Positions 6,500-14,026 of a stretch of 15,092 nt of DNA are shown here, piece by piece. Every line of letters starts with the position of its first letter. Position 1 is the stretch's first letter. This DNA comes from Flavobacteriales bacterium (GTDB lineage: Bacteria; Bacteroidota; Bacteroidia; Flavobacteriales; BACL11). Below the pieces are notes generated by a model that did not search any database, was not told the DNA's origin, and saw only the letters and a program-made list of their open reading frames with translations. A program made the position numbers and the translations under genes. Location: positions 53,234 to 68,325 of the forward strand of contig PAKE01000019.1 of NCBI GenBank assembly GCA_002710495.1, given 5' to 3'.

Positions 6500-8185
6500 A
6501 TGGAAGTAAATTGGACAATACAAAAATCAGATAAAGAAATTGTAAAAAAATTATCTTTAGATCTTGGTGTAACTGAAATCGTTGCACATTTACTTGTTGT
6601 GAGAGGAATTACAACATATGATATGGCAAAATCATTTTTCAGACCGCAGATTTCTGATTTACATTCTCCATTTTTAATGAAGGGGATGGAAGATGCACTT
6701 GAGAGAATTGAACTTGCAATAAAGAAAGGAGAGAAAATCCTTATTTATGGAGATTATGATGTAGACGGGACAACTTCTGTTGCAATGATGTATTCTTTCC
6801 TAAGTAGATTTACAGATAAAATTGGATATTACATTCCAGATAGATATGATGAAGGATATGGCATTTCATTTAAAGGGATTGATTACGCTCAGTTAGAAGG
6901 ATATTCTTTAATTATTGCATTAGATTGTGGAATTAGAGCAGTAAAACAGGTAGAATACGCATCTAATAAACAAATTGACTTTATTATTTGTGACCATCAT
7001 ACTCCAGGGGTAAATATTCCAAGAGCTATTTCTATTTTAAATCCAAAACAAACAGATTGCGAATATCCATATAAAGAGCTATCAGGTTGTGGTGTTGGAT
7101 TTAAATTGATTCAAGGATTATCTGAAAAAAGAGGAATTGAATTTAATGAAATTGGAGAATATTTGGATTTGTTAGCTGTAAGTATTGGAGCTGATATTGT
7201 AGAAATGACTGGAGAAAATAGGGTTTTAGCATTTTATGGAATTCGTGTTATAAATGAATCTCCTAGGGTTGGATTAAAGGCACTTATTGAAAAAAGTGGG
7301 AAACAAACTCCTCTAACAATTACAGATGTAGTTTTTGGGATTGCTCCTAGAATAAACGCTGCTGGAAGAATTGAACACGGTAAGAGAGCGGTTCAGCTTT
7401 TAATTGAAACCAACGAACGTAAAGCAAAAGATTTTGCGGAAGGAATTGAAAACCATAATACAGAACGAAAAGAACTAGATCAGAATATTACAAACGAAGC
7501 ATTAGAAATGACAGATGACAGTAAAAAATCTACTGTTGTTTATAGTTCTGATTGGCATAAAGGAGTGGTTGGTATTGTAGCTTCTCGCTTAATTGAAAAG
7601 TATTATAAACCAACCATTGTTTTATCAGAAAAAGATGGGGAACTTACTGGTTCTGCTCGTTCAGTAAAAGGATTTAATTTATATGATGCTTTATTACAAT
7701 GTGAGCATTTATTAGAAAAATTTGGAGGACACAAATATGCTGCAGGTCTGACATTAAAAAAAGAAAACCTTCGAACTTTTATTGATGAATTTGAAAAGGT
7801 AGTTTCCAGAACGATAACAACAGATCAGTTGGTTGCTGAAATAGAGGTAGATTTGGAAATTGATATTGACGAGGTAGATGACAAACTTTATAGAATTATA
7901 AAACAATTTGCTCCTTTTGGTCCAAAAAATAGGACTCCAAATTTTGTAAGTAAAAAGGTTACAGATTGTGGTTGGGGGAAAAAAGTAGGAGAAGATAAAA
8001 CCCACCTTAGACTTGTTTTAAACACCTCTACAGAAAAGATTTCATCTATAGGATTTAGGATGGCGGATGATTTTGAAAAAATCACAAACAACAAATTTTT
8101 TAACATCTGCTATTCTATAGATGAAAATACTTGGAACGGAAAAACCTCTTTACAGCTCAGACTAAAAGGTATAAAGTCATCATAA
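6500..8185 (+). CDS. recJ: Single-stranded-DNA-specific 5'-3' exonuclease RecJ
   Basis: This is a 561-residue DHH-family nuclease that degrades single-stranded DNA 5' to 3' in RecF-pathway recombination and mismatch or base-excision repair. The catalytic DHH domain has YGDYDVDGTTS (83-93), LDCGI (141-145), CDHHTPG (164-170) and a motif IV region around LDLLAVSIGADIVEM (222-236, D232). APRINAAGRIEHG follows at 282-294. The DHHA1 domain has HKGVVGIVASRL (353-364), GSARS (384-388) and FGGHKYAAGL (408-417). A C-terminal OB-like domain completes it. Length is close to E. coli RecJ (577). Metal-binding Asp and His residues are present, so it should be active. The ATG directly follows the preceding TAG stop (TAGATG), so its translation is probably coupled. 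It converges on dnaG across 54 bases. Confidence 0.96.
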   Translation: MEVNWTIQKSDKEIVKKLSLDLGVTEIVAHLLVVRGITTYDMAKSFFRPQISDLHSPFLMKGMEDALERIELAIKKGEKILIYGDYDVDGTTSVAMMYSFLSRFTDKIGYYIPDRYDEGYGISFKGIDYAQLEGYSLIIALDCGIRAVKQVEYASNKQIDFIICDHHTPGVNIPRAISILNPKQTDCEYPYKELSGCGVGFKLIQGLSEKRGIEFNEIGEYLDLLAVSIGADIVEMTGENRVLAFYGIRVINESPRVGLKALIEKSGKQTPLTITDVVFGIAPRINAAGRIEHGKRAVQLLIETNERKAKDFAEGIENHNTERKELDQNITNEALEMTDDSKKSTVVYSSDWHKGVVGIVASRLIEKYYKPTIVLSEKDGELTGSARSVKGFNLYDALLQCEHLLEKFGGHKYAAGLTLKKENLRTFIDEFEKVVSRTITTDQLVAEIEVDLEIDIDEVDDKLYRIIKQFAPFGPKNRTPNFVSKKVTDCGWGKKVGEDKTHLRLVLNTSTEKISSIGFRMADDFEKITNNKFFNICYSIDENTWNGKTSLQLRLKGIKSS

Positions 8186-8216
8186 CTACAGTAAATAAAA
8201 CATATATAAATCACAG

Positions 8217-8235
8217 ACAATATTTTAATTATTGT
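8217..8235. terminator. Weak AT-only inverted repeat between convergent recJ and dnaG
   Basis: The 54-base gap between the recJ and dnaG stops contains ACAATA - 7-base loop - TATTGT, a perfect six-pair stem with only one G:C pair. It could serve as a weak bidirectional 3'-end signal, but it lacks the GC-rich stem and adjacent long U-tract of a standard intrinsic terminator. In this AT-rich DNA it may be chance. No better candidate is present in the gap. Confidence 0.18.
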
Positions 8236-8239
8236 ATTA

Positions 8240-10144
8240 TTAATTAAAGTTCCTACCAAGTAACTTATTTATAACAACTAACGCTTTGTTTAATTTATTT
8301 AATTTACTAATTATTTGAATAGAAGGATCTTCATCTTCTTTCATTTGAAGATTTATTTTTGAAATTTCTGATTTTATATACGCTTGTTTTAAGCTTAAAA
8401 CAGCTTTTTCAATTGTAATTTCAAGATTTTTTGTTTCATCTCCTGTAAAAATCTGATGTAAATCTTCCCACCTACTGCTTATTTCATGTTTTTTACTTAC
8501 AAATGAAATAGCTAATTGTTGTATTTCATCATTATTATGTTGCAGAAAATGATTGATATTAATTACTTCACTATCTGAAGTTAAACTTTTATATTCTCCT
8601 AAAACAGATCTATAGAATTCGTTTGAAAAATTTATTTTATCGTGATTTAGTTCATCAAAAATAAATTCACTTACTTTTATTTTCCCCTCTTCAAATTCTA
8701 GAATTCGATCTCCATAATTAATTAACAAACGGAGTATTTCTCTTTCACAGGAATCTAATAGAGTAGATTTTATTTCAGAATTATTAATCTGCGCAGATGA
8801 ATGATTTTCTGGTGAGGAGTTTCTAATTCTTGGATTTGATTGTTTGCCTTGCAGAAAAACAGAAACCTCTTTTAATAAATCTTCTTCAGAAAGATCAAGT
8901 AAAGAGCTGCTAAGTTTGCAATATTCTGATCGAAGTAATCTGTCAGGAATCATAGAAATTGATCTAGCAATATCTTTAATGTGTTTTACTCTTACAGATG
9001 GTTCATTTTTACTGGTTTTATTCAGGAGTTCTGTTTTATACTGAATAAAATCTTTTCCCTTTTCAGATAGGAATTTTAGATACTCTTTTTGACTTAGTTT
9101 TTTAGAATAGGAATCCGGATCTTCACCTTTAGGAAACATTACAATTTTAACATTCATTCCCTCTTTTAGGATTAGATCAATACTTTTAAAAGAAGCTCTT
9201 AAACCGGCATCATCTCCATCAAAAAGTAATGTAATGTTCTTAGTTAATCTTCCAATTAGGTTTACTTGTTCGGAACTAAGCGCTGTCCCAGAAGCAGAAA
9301 CAACATTTTCAATCCCTGATTGATGCATTGAAACTACATCAGTATACCCCTCTACAATGTAGCAGTTATTTTGTTTTGCAATCTCAGATTTTGAAAAATA
9401 TAAACCATACAAAACTTTACTCTTATGATAAATTAAATTTTCTGGAGAGTTTAAATACTTAGCTTTATTTTTTGGGTTCAATGCCCTTCCTCCAAATCCT
9501 AAAACCTTTCCAGAATAATTATGAATAGGGAAAATGACTCTTTCTCGGAATCTGTCGGCACTACCTTTTTCATTAAAAAAGGATAGGCCAGATTCCTCTA
9601 AAAATTCTTTCTGGTACGAATCTTTTATTGCTTGTTTTGTAAGAGCATCTTTTTGCTTGGGACTGTATCCTAGTTGAAATTTTTTAATAATTTCTTTTGA
9701 AAACCCCCTTTGATTAAAATAACTTAATCCGACTAATTTTCCTTCTAAAGAATCTAATAGTTCTTTTTGAAAAAACTTATTTGCATAGGAGCTAATTAAG
9801 TAAATACCATCTCTTTTATTAGCTCTATCTATTTGATCTGGAGTAAGTTCTTTCTCCTCAATTTCAATATTGTATTTTTTTGCTAATTCTCTTAGTGCTT
9901 CTGGATAGGTAAATCCACCTAATTCCATCACAAAATTCACTGAATTTCCTCCTTTTCCACATCCAAAACATTTGTAAATACCTTTTGTTGGGGATACAGA
10001 AAATGAAGGAGTTTTTTCGTTATGAAAAGGACAACAAGCCCAATAATTTGTCCCTTTCTTTTTTAAATCAGGAAGGTAGGAGCCAACAACCTGTTCAATT
10101 ACGCAACTTTCAAAAATTAAATCTATGGTTTCTTTTGGAATCAT
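8240..10144 (-). CDS. dnaG: DNA primase
   Basis: This is a 634-residue bacterial primase that synthesises RNA primers at the replication fork. The N-terminal CHC2 zinc finger uses C38 and H41, then C59 and C62 (CPFH and CFGC). The catalytic RNA-polymerase core runs from about 110 to 370. It contains DRFRERVIFPI (197-207), GFGGR (216-220), and the TOPRIM signatures VEGYTDV (264-270, E265) and LFDGDDAG (307-314, with the metal-binding D residues). The C-terminal part (about 430-634) is helical and poorly conserved, as expected for the DnaB helicase-binding region. The ATG at 10144 gives the normal MIPKETIDLI start. Its first four bases overlap the stop of the polyprenyl synthase gene (ATGA), so it is read as the last gene of the rlmN-side cluster and not from the rpsU-dnaG-rpoD arrangement of Proteobacteria. 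Confidence 0.97.
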   Translation of the reverse strand: MIPKETIDLIFESCVIEQVVGSYLPDLKKKGTNYWACCPFHNEKTPSFSVSPTKGIYKCFGCGKGGNSVNFVMELGGFTYPEALRELAKKYNIEIEEKELTPDQIDRANKRDGIYLISSYANKFFQKELLDSLEGKLVGLSYFNQRGFSKEIIKKFQLGYSPKQKDALTKQAIKDSYQKEFLEESGLSFFNEKGSADRFRERVIFPIHNYSGKVLGFGGRALNPKNKAKYLNSPENLIYHKSKVLYGLYFSKSEIAKQNNCYIVEGYTDVVSMHQSGIENVVSASGTALSSEQVNLIGRLTKNITLLFDGDDAGLRASFKSIDLILKEGMNVKIVMFPKGEDPDSYSKKLSQKEYLKFLSEKGKDFIQYKTELLNKTSKNEPSVRVKHIKDIARSISMIPDRLLRSEYCKLSSSLLDLSEEDLLKEVSVFLQGKQSNPRIRNSSPENHSSAQINNSEIKSTLLDSCEREILRLLINYGDRILEFEEGKIKVSEFIFDELNHDKINFSNEFYRSVLGEYKSLTSDSEVININHFLQHNNDEIQQLAISFVSKKHEISSRWEDLHQIFTGDETKNLEITIEKAVLSLKQAYIKSEISKINLQMKEDEDPSIQIISKLNKLNKALVVINKLLGRNFN

Positions 10145-11115
10145 TTTTTTCTATTTATTACGTAATCAACCAATAATTCTAAAGAATTCTTTGCATTAGA
10201 ATCAGGAAATTCTGAAAGGATGGTTAAAGCTTCTTTTTGATAGTTTTTCATTATTTCGGATGCATATTTTAATCCCCCAGTATTTTTAACTAACTCAATT
10301 AAATCGGATACTTTTTTAACATTTTTATGATCGTTTTTCACGGTATTAATAATTCCGTTTTTAGTTTTCTTATCTACATTATTTAAGGTGTAAATAAGAG
10401 GAAGAGTCATCTTTTGTTCTCGTATATCAATTCCTGTTGGCTTCCCAATAAAGGAGCTTTGTGTGTAGTCAAACAAATCATCTTTTATTTGAAAAGCTAT
10501 CCCAACCTTTTCTCCAAATAAATATAGTTTTTTTATCATTTCTTCACTCTGTTTCATAGAACTTGCTCCGCACGCACAACAACTTGAAATCAGAACTGCT
10601 GTTTTTTTCCTAATAATATCAAAATATACAGATTCTTCTATGTCTAGTTTTCTGGCTTTTTCAATTTGTAAGAGCTCTCCTTCACTCATATCTTTTACTG
10701 CTGAACTTACTATTTTCAGCAAATCATAATCTTCATTTTCTACCGAGAGTAATAGTCCTTTTGATAAAAGAAAATCACCTACTAAAACAGCAATTTTATT
10801 TTTCCAAAGTGCATTCACTGAAAAAAAACCTCTCCTCAAATTTGCTTCATCAACAACATCATCATGCACTAAAGTTGCTGTATGAAGAAGCTCAATAAGT
10901 GAGGCAGCTCTGTAACTTTTATCATTTACTTCACCAAAAAGTTGAGAGGTAAGGAAAACAAACATTGGTCTCATTTGCTTTCCTTTTCTTTTAATAATAT
11001 AGTGCATTATCCTGTCTAATAATGGGACTTTAGACTGTAGAGATTGTTTGAATTTTTTTTCAAACAGCTTCATCTCATCTTTAATAGGATACTTTATTTT
11101 GGAAACAATACTCAC
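10141..11115 (-). CDS. Polyprenyl diphosphate synthase, probably long-chain (all-trans)
   Basis: This is a 324-residue trans-isoprenyl diphosphate synthase that condenses isopentenyl diphosphate onto an allylic primer. The first aspartate-rich motif is DDVVD (85-89), followed by LRRG (93-96). The second is DDLFD (212-216) in FQIKDDLFDY. Also present are GKQMRP (45-50) and VGDFLLSKG (112-120). The residues four and five places before the first motif are small (T81, A80) where short-chain enzymes have bulky aromatics. This suggests a long product such as the menaquinone side chain (IspB/HepT-like), an inference. The start codon is GTG: an in-frame TAA sits directly upstream and the next ATG (residue 15) would cut the N-terminus usual in Bacteroidota homologues. 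An A9 tract lies three bases upstream of the GTG, with no Shine-Dalgarno sequence. It is 79 bases downstream of rlmN and coupled to dnaG. Confidence 0.92.
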   Translation of the reverse strand: MSIVSKIKYPIKDEMKLFEKKFKQSLQSKVPLLDRIMHYIIKRKGKQMRPMFVFLTSQLFGEVNDKSYRAASLIELLHTATLVHDDVVDEANLRRGFFSVNALWKNKIAVLVGDFLLSKGLLLSVENEDYDLLKIVSSAVKDMSEGELLQIEKARKLDIEESVYFDIIRKKTAVLISSCCACGASSMKQSEEMIKKLYLFGEKVGIAFQIKDDLFDYTQSSFIGKPTGIDIREQKMTLPLIYTLNNVDKKTKNGIINTVKNDHKNVKKVSDLIELVKNTGGLKYASEIMKNYQKEALTILSEFPDSNAKNSLELLVDYVINRKK

Positions 11116-11194
11116 TTATTTTTTTTTGAATAGAATAGCGAATATACAAAGATTTGCAGCTGTATTTTTCAGAAATTTAAAATTGTTAAAAAAA

Positions 11195-12229
11195 TTACTG
11201 AAGCTTATTTACAAGTTGTCCACAAGCTGCATCTATATCTTTTCCTTTACTTTTTCTTAGGTGAACTATTATGTTTCTGTGCTCTAAAAATTCAATAAAA
11301 CCTTCCGTGTTTTCTTCAGTTGATTTTTCAAAATCAAATCCATCAACAGTATTATATTCAATAAGATTTACCTTACATGGAGAAATTCTGCAAAACGCAG
11401 CTAATTTTCTAGCAGCATCCAAATTATCATTTATACCTTTAAATAAAATATATTCGTATGTTACTCTGTTGTTTGTTTTTTCATAAAAATAACGAATAGA
11501 CTCTTTCAAAGTTTGTAGATTTATTGCATTATTAATCGGCATTAAATTAGATCTAATTTCATCAATTGCAGAATGCAGAGAAATAGCCAAATTGAATTTT
11601 ACTTCATCATCTCCTAATTTCATTATTTGTTTAGATAAACCAGCAGTTGAAACAGTAATTCTTCTTGGAGATATCCCCATTCCCTTTTCAGAAGTAATAT
11701 GATGAATTGATTTTAATAAATTTTTGTAATTAAGAAGAGGTTCTCCCATTCCCATAAAGACAATATTAGTTAGTGATCTCCCATAATTTCTTTCGGATTC
11801 TTCATTAAGTTTAAATACTTGGTCAAAGATTTCAGATGAAGATAAATTTCTACTTAACCCCATTGTTCCAGTAGCACAAAAAACACAATCTAAACTACAT
11901 CCAATTTGAGAAGAAATACAAGCAGTAACTCTTTTTTTAGAAGGAATTAAAACCCCTTCAACTAATTTATCATCAAAAAGTTTGAAACTAAATTTTATAG
12001 TTCCATCAGTAGACTTAAATTCTTGATCAATTTTAGCAGATTTAAATTCAAATTTTTCATTAAGTAATTCTCTTAAATCCTTTGATAAAGAACTCATTTG
12101 ATCAAAAGAATTAGCTCCTTTTCCCCAAAGCCATTCATTAAGTTGTTTGATTCTGAATTTTTGTTGATTATTTTCCAAGAAAAATTGTTCTAATTCTTCT
12201 TGTGAGATTTCTCTGATATCTTTCTTCAT
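11195..12229 (-). CDS. rlmN: Dual-specificity 23S rRNA (A2503)/tRNA (A37) C2-methyltransferase RlmN
   Basis: This is a 344-residue radical-SAM enzyme that methylates C2 of A2503 in 23S rRNA and A37 in some tRNAs. The cluster-binding CxxxCxxC motif is C111, C115, C118 in IGCSLDCVFCATG. The GMGEPLLNY motif, the RRITVSTAGL segment and the C-terminal AACGQL motif with C336 (the cysteine that is methylated and forms the substrate adduct) are all present, which separates it from non-RlmN radical-SAM proteins. Cfr-type resistance enzymes share this fold, but the housekeeping context and Bacteroidota-type sequence favour RlmN. Length is normal. It is divergent from the amidohydrolase gene across only 43 bases, with a TAnnTTTG box eight bases before its ATG. 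The polyprenyl synthase gene follows after 79 bases. Confidence 0.95.
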   Translation of the reverse strand: MKKDIREISQEELEQFFLENNQQKFRIKQLNEWLWGKGANSFDQMSSLSKDLRELLNEKFEFKSAKIDQEFKSTDGTIKFSFKLFDDKLVEGVLIPSKKRVTACISSQIGCSLDCVFCATGTMGLSRNLSSSEIFDQVFKLNEESERNYGRSLTNIVFMGMGEPLLNYKNLLKSIHHITSEKGMGISPRRITVSTAGLSKQIMKLGDDEVKFNLAISLHSAIDEIRSNLMPINNAINLQTLKESIRYFYEKTNNRVTYEYILFKGINDNLDAARKLAAFCRISPCKVNLIEYNTVDGFDFEKSTEENTEGFIEFLEHRNIIVHLRKSKGKDIDAACGQLVNKLQ

Positions 12230-12233
12230 AAGT

Positions 12234-12268
12234 TTTGCAAAGATAGTAATTCAGATTCCTTACTTTTG
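12234..12268 (+). promoter_or_regulatory. Candidate promoter for amidohydrolase gene (TTTG-N23-TACTTTTG)
   Basis: A TTTG at 12234-12237 and a perfect TAnnTTTG box (TACTTTTG, 12261-12268) are separated by 23 bases, the upper end of the 17-23 spacing reported for Bacteroidota promoters. The box ends four bases before the ATG at 12273, predicting transcription from at or near the start codon (leaderless). It is the best-formed promoter in the window because both elements are present. Confidence 0.55.
12238..12245 (-). promoter_or_regulatory. Candidate -7 promoter box for rlmN
   Basis: On the minus strand this reads TATCTTTG, an exact TAnnTTTG match, ending eight bases before the rlmN ATG. It predicts a leader of only about four bases. 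No TTG -33 element is seen at 17-23 bases upstream. The box abuts the candidate -33 element of the divergent amidohydrolase promoter. Confidence 0.5.
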
Positions 12269-12272
12269 TACT

Positions 12273-13388
12273 ATGAGATTTTTATCTGCAGATTGGATTT
12301 ACCCACTTCATGTTTCTCCTATAAAAGACGGAGTGTTACAAGTTTCTGATAAAGGAGAAATAATAAATCTTTTTGAGAGTAGATCAGAAGTATTATTTGA
12401 TAAATTAGAAATATTTGAAGGATTACTTTGTCCAGGATTTGTAAATGCACATTGCCATTTAGAGCTTTCTCATCTTTTAGGAAAAGCAGAAAAAGGAAAG
12501 GGATTTTTAGATTTTGTTACTGCTATCCAAGAAAGAAATAAGTTTAATGAGGAAGTAATCCAAAATGCAATTATTAAAGCAGAGGCGCAAATGATAAAAA
12601 ATGGCATTGTTGCTGTAGGAGATATTTGCAATACTACGGATACACTTTTACAAAAACAAAAAGGGAATTTACAGTATTACAATTTTTTTGAAACTTTTCA
12701 GATTAATGAAAAAAAGATTAAGGAAACGTTAACTTCAGCAAAGATAATTAGGGATAAGTTCAGGAATTCAGGAATGAAATCAACAATTGTACCACACTCT
12801 CCTTATTCTGTACCTCCAAAATTAATGGAAGAAATCAGTAATTCTTTTGATAATGAAGATGAGTTACTCACAATACATATGCAAGAAATATCAGATGAAA
12901 ATCAACTTTTTGAAAATAATAAAGGAGACTTTTATAATTGGTTAAATAAGATAAATGCAAGCTCTGAAATTTGGGGAAAGAGGAATTACTCTACTGATGT
13001 TTTAAAAGAATTAGGAAGAAAAAAAATCATTTTGGTTCATAATACTTTTAGTAGAAAGGAAGATATGTCAGATAATTATTACTGCACTTGCCCAAAGGCA
13101 AATTTATATATTGAAAGGTCCTTGCCAGATTATTCTATTTTTAATCCTGAAAAACTTTGTGTTGGAACGGATAGTTTGGCTTCTAATAATTCACTTTCTA
13201 TCTTGGAAGAAATTTTAATTGTTCAGAAAAATTCAGATTTTAATTTGAACACACTTTTAAAAATTGCGTGTAAAAATGGAGCAGAAGCGCTAGGGTTTGA
13301 AAATTTAGGAACATTTGATAAAGGGAAAACCCCAGGAGTGAATTTGATTCCGGATTTTAATAAAACAAAGACAATTAAAATAATATAG
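12273..13388 (+). CDS. Amidohydrolase-superfamily deaminase, substrate unassigned (COG0402-like)
   Basis: This is a 371-residue metal-dependent hydrolase of the SsnA/TrzF (COG0402, PF01979) type, whose members deaminate or dechlorinate ring compounds such as guanine, S-adenosylhomocysteine or aminodeoxyfutalosine. Metal and active-site residues are in order: H60 and H62 (NAHCHLELSH), H175 in HSPYS, H202 and E205 (IHMQE), H256 (LVHNTF) and D300 in VGTDSLASNNS. CPKANLYIE (273-281) matches the family CPxSN segment. The short N-terminal beta strands and the C-terminal end (GVNLIPDF) form the usual second, beta-sandwich domain. The complete residue set argues for an active enzyme. It is a single gene with its own compact promoter, divergent from rlmN. 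Its tail overlaps the convergent ispD by 14 bases. The neighbours do not reveal the substrate. Confidence 0.85.
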   Translation: MRFLSADWIYPLHVSPIKDGVLQVSDKGEIINLFESRSEVLFDKLEIFEGLLCPGFVNAHCHLELSHLLGKAEKGKGFLDFVTAIQERNKFNEEVIQNAIIKAEAQMIKNGIVAVGDICNTTDTLLQKQKGNLQYYNFFETFQINEKKIKETLTSAKIIRDKFRNSGMKSTIVPHSPYSVPPKLMEEISNSFDNEDELLTIHMQEISDENQLFENNKGDFYNWLNKINASSEIWGKRNYSTDVLKELGRKKIILVHNTFSRKEDMSDNYYCTCPKANLYIERSLPDYSIFNPEKLCVGTDSLASNNSLSILEEILIVQKNSDFNLNTLLKIACKNGAEALGFENLGTFDKGKTPGVNLIPDFNKTKTIKII

Positions 13389-14025
13389 AAGCAATTTTTA
13401 AATCTTCTTTGGTAGTAATTTTTAAGTTTTTCGCTTCTCCTATAATGGTTTTAATATTTCCTCCATTACTTTCGAATACAGAGGCATCATCAGTGAATTT
13501 TTCAGAATATTCTTGGGAGCAAGCATTTTTAATTTCCGAACTTAAAAAACATTGTGGAGTTTGTACCTTATATAAATTAGTTCTATCAACATGAGTAGAG
13601 ATTTCAGCATCTATTTTCCGAATAGAATCCCTAATAGGAATAATAGGAATAACTCCAAATCCATCTTTAACTTCGTTAATTAAATTGTCAATTAATTTGG
13701 CAGAAATAATTGGACGAACTCCATCATGAATAGCGACAATAGAATTATTTTTGACTCTATCTAACCCATTTTTTACTGAATGAAATCTTGTTTCCCCTCC
13801 TTCTATAGATGTATGAGGAATTGAAAAACTATACTCTTTACATAGATTTTCCCAGTATTCAATCTGTGTTTTTGGTAATACTAAAATAATCTCATCTAAA
13901 GCAGAAAATTTTTCAATTGTACGCATTAATACAGGAGTACCTTTTAAAAGTAGAAATTGTTTTGGGATATCCGAATTCATTCTGACCCCCTTACCACCAG
14001 CAACAATAAGAGCCACTTTTCTCAT
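13375..14025 (-). CDS. ispD: 2-C-methyl-D-erythritol 4-phosphate cytidylyltransferase
   Basis: This is a 216-residue enzyme that transfers CMP from CTP to methylerythritol 4-phosphate, the third step of the non-mevalonate isoprenoid pathway. The nucleotide-binding loop VAGGKGVRM (8-16) supplies R15, and PKQF (21-24) supplies K22. Further motifs are GGETRFHSVKNGL (76-88), AIHDGVRP (98-105, D101), VDRTNLYKVQTPQ (146-158, R148), FTDDASVFE (177-185) and NLKIT (200-204, K202). These correspond to R20, K27, D106, R157 and K213 of the E. coli enzyme, so it should be functional. The length is slightly short but in range. It follows queA with a single base between stop and start, so they are co-transcribed. 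It may supply precursors for the polyprenyl synthase encoded nearby, although the two genes are in different units. Confidence 0.95.
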   Translation of the reverse strand: MRKVALIVAGGKGVRMNSDIPKQFLLLKGTPVLMRTIEKFSALDEIILVLPKTQIEYWENLCKEYSFSIPHTSIEGGETRFHSVKNGLDRVKNNSIVAIHDGVRPIISAKLIDNLINEVKDGFGVIPIIPIRDSIRKIDAEISTHVDRTNLYKVQTPQCFLSSEIKNACSQEYSEKFTDDASVFESNGGNIKTIIGEAKNLKITTKEDLKIASILF

Positions 14026-14026
14026 A

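Noticed and set aside
11195..12229. Possibility that the radical-SAM methyltransferase is a Cfr-type resistance gene
   Set aside because: The N-terminal region, length, core-gene setting and matching base composition fit housekeeping RlmN. There are no mobile-element signs nearby.
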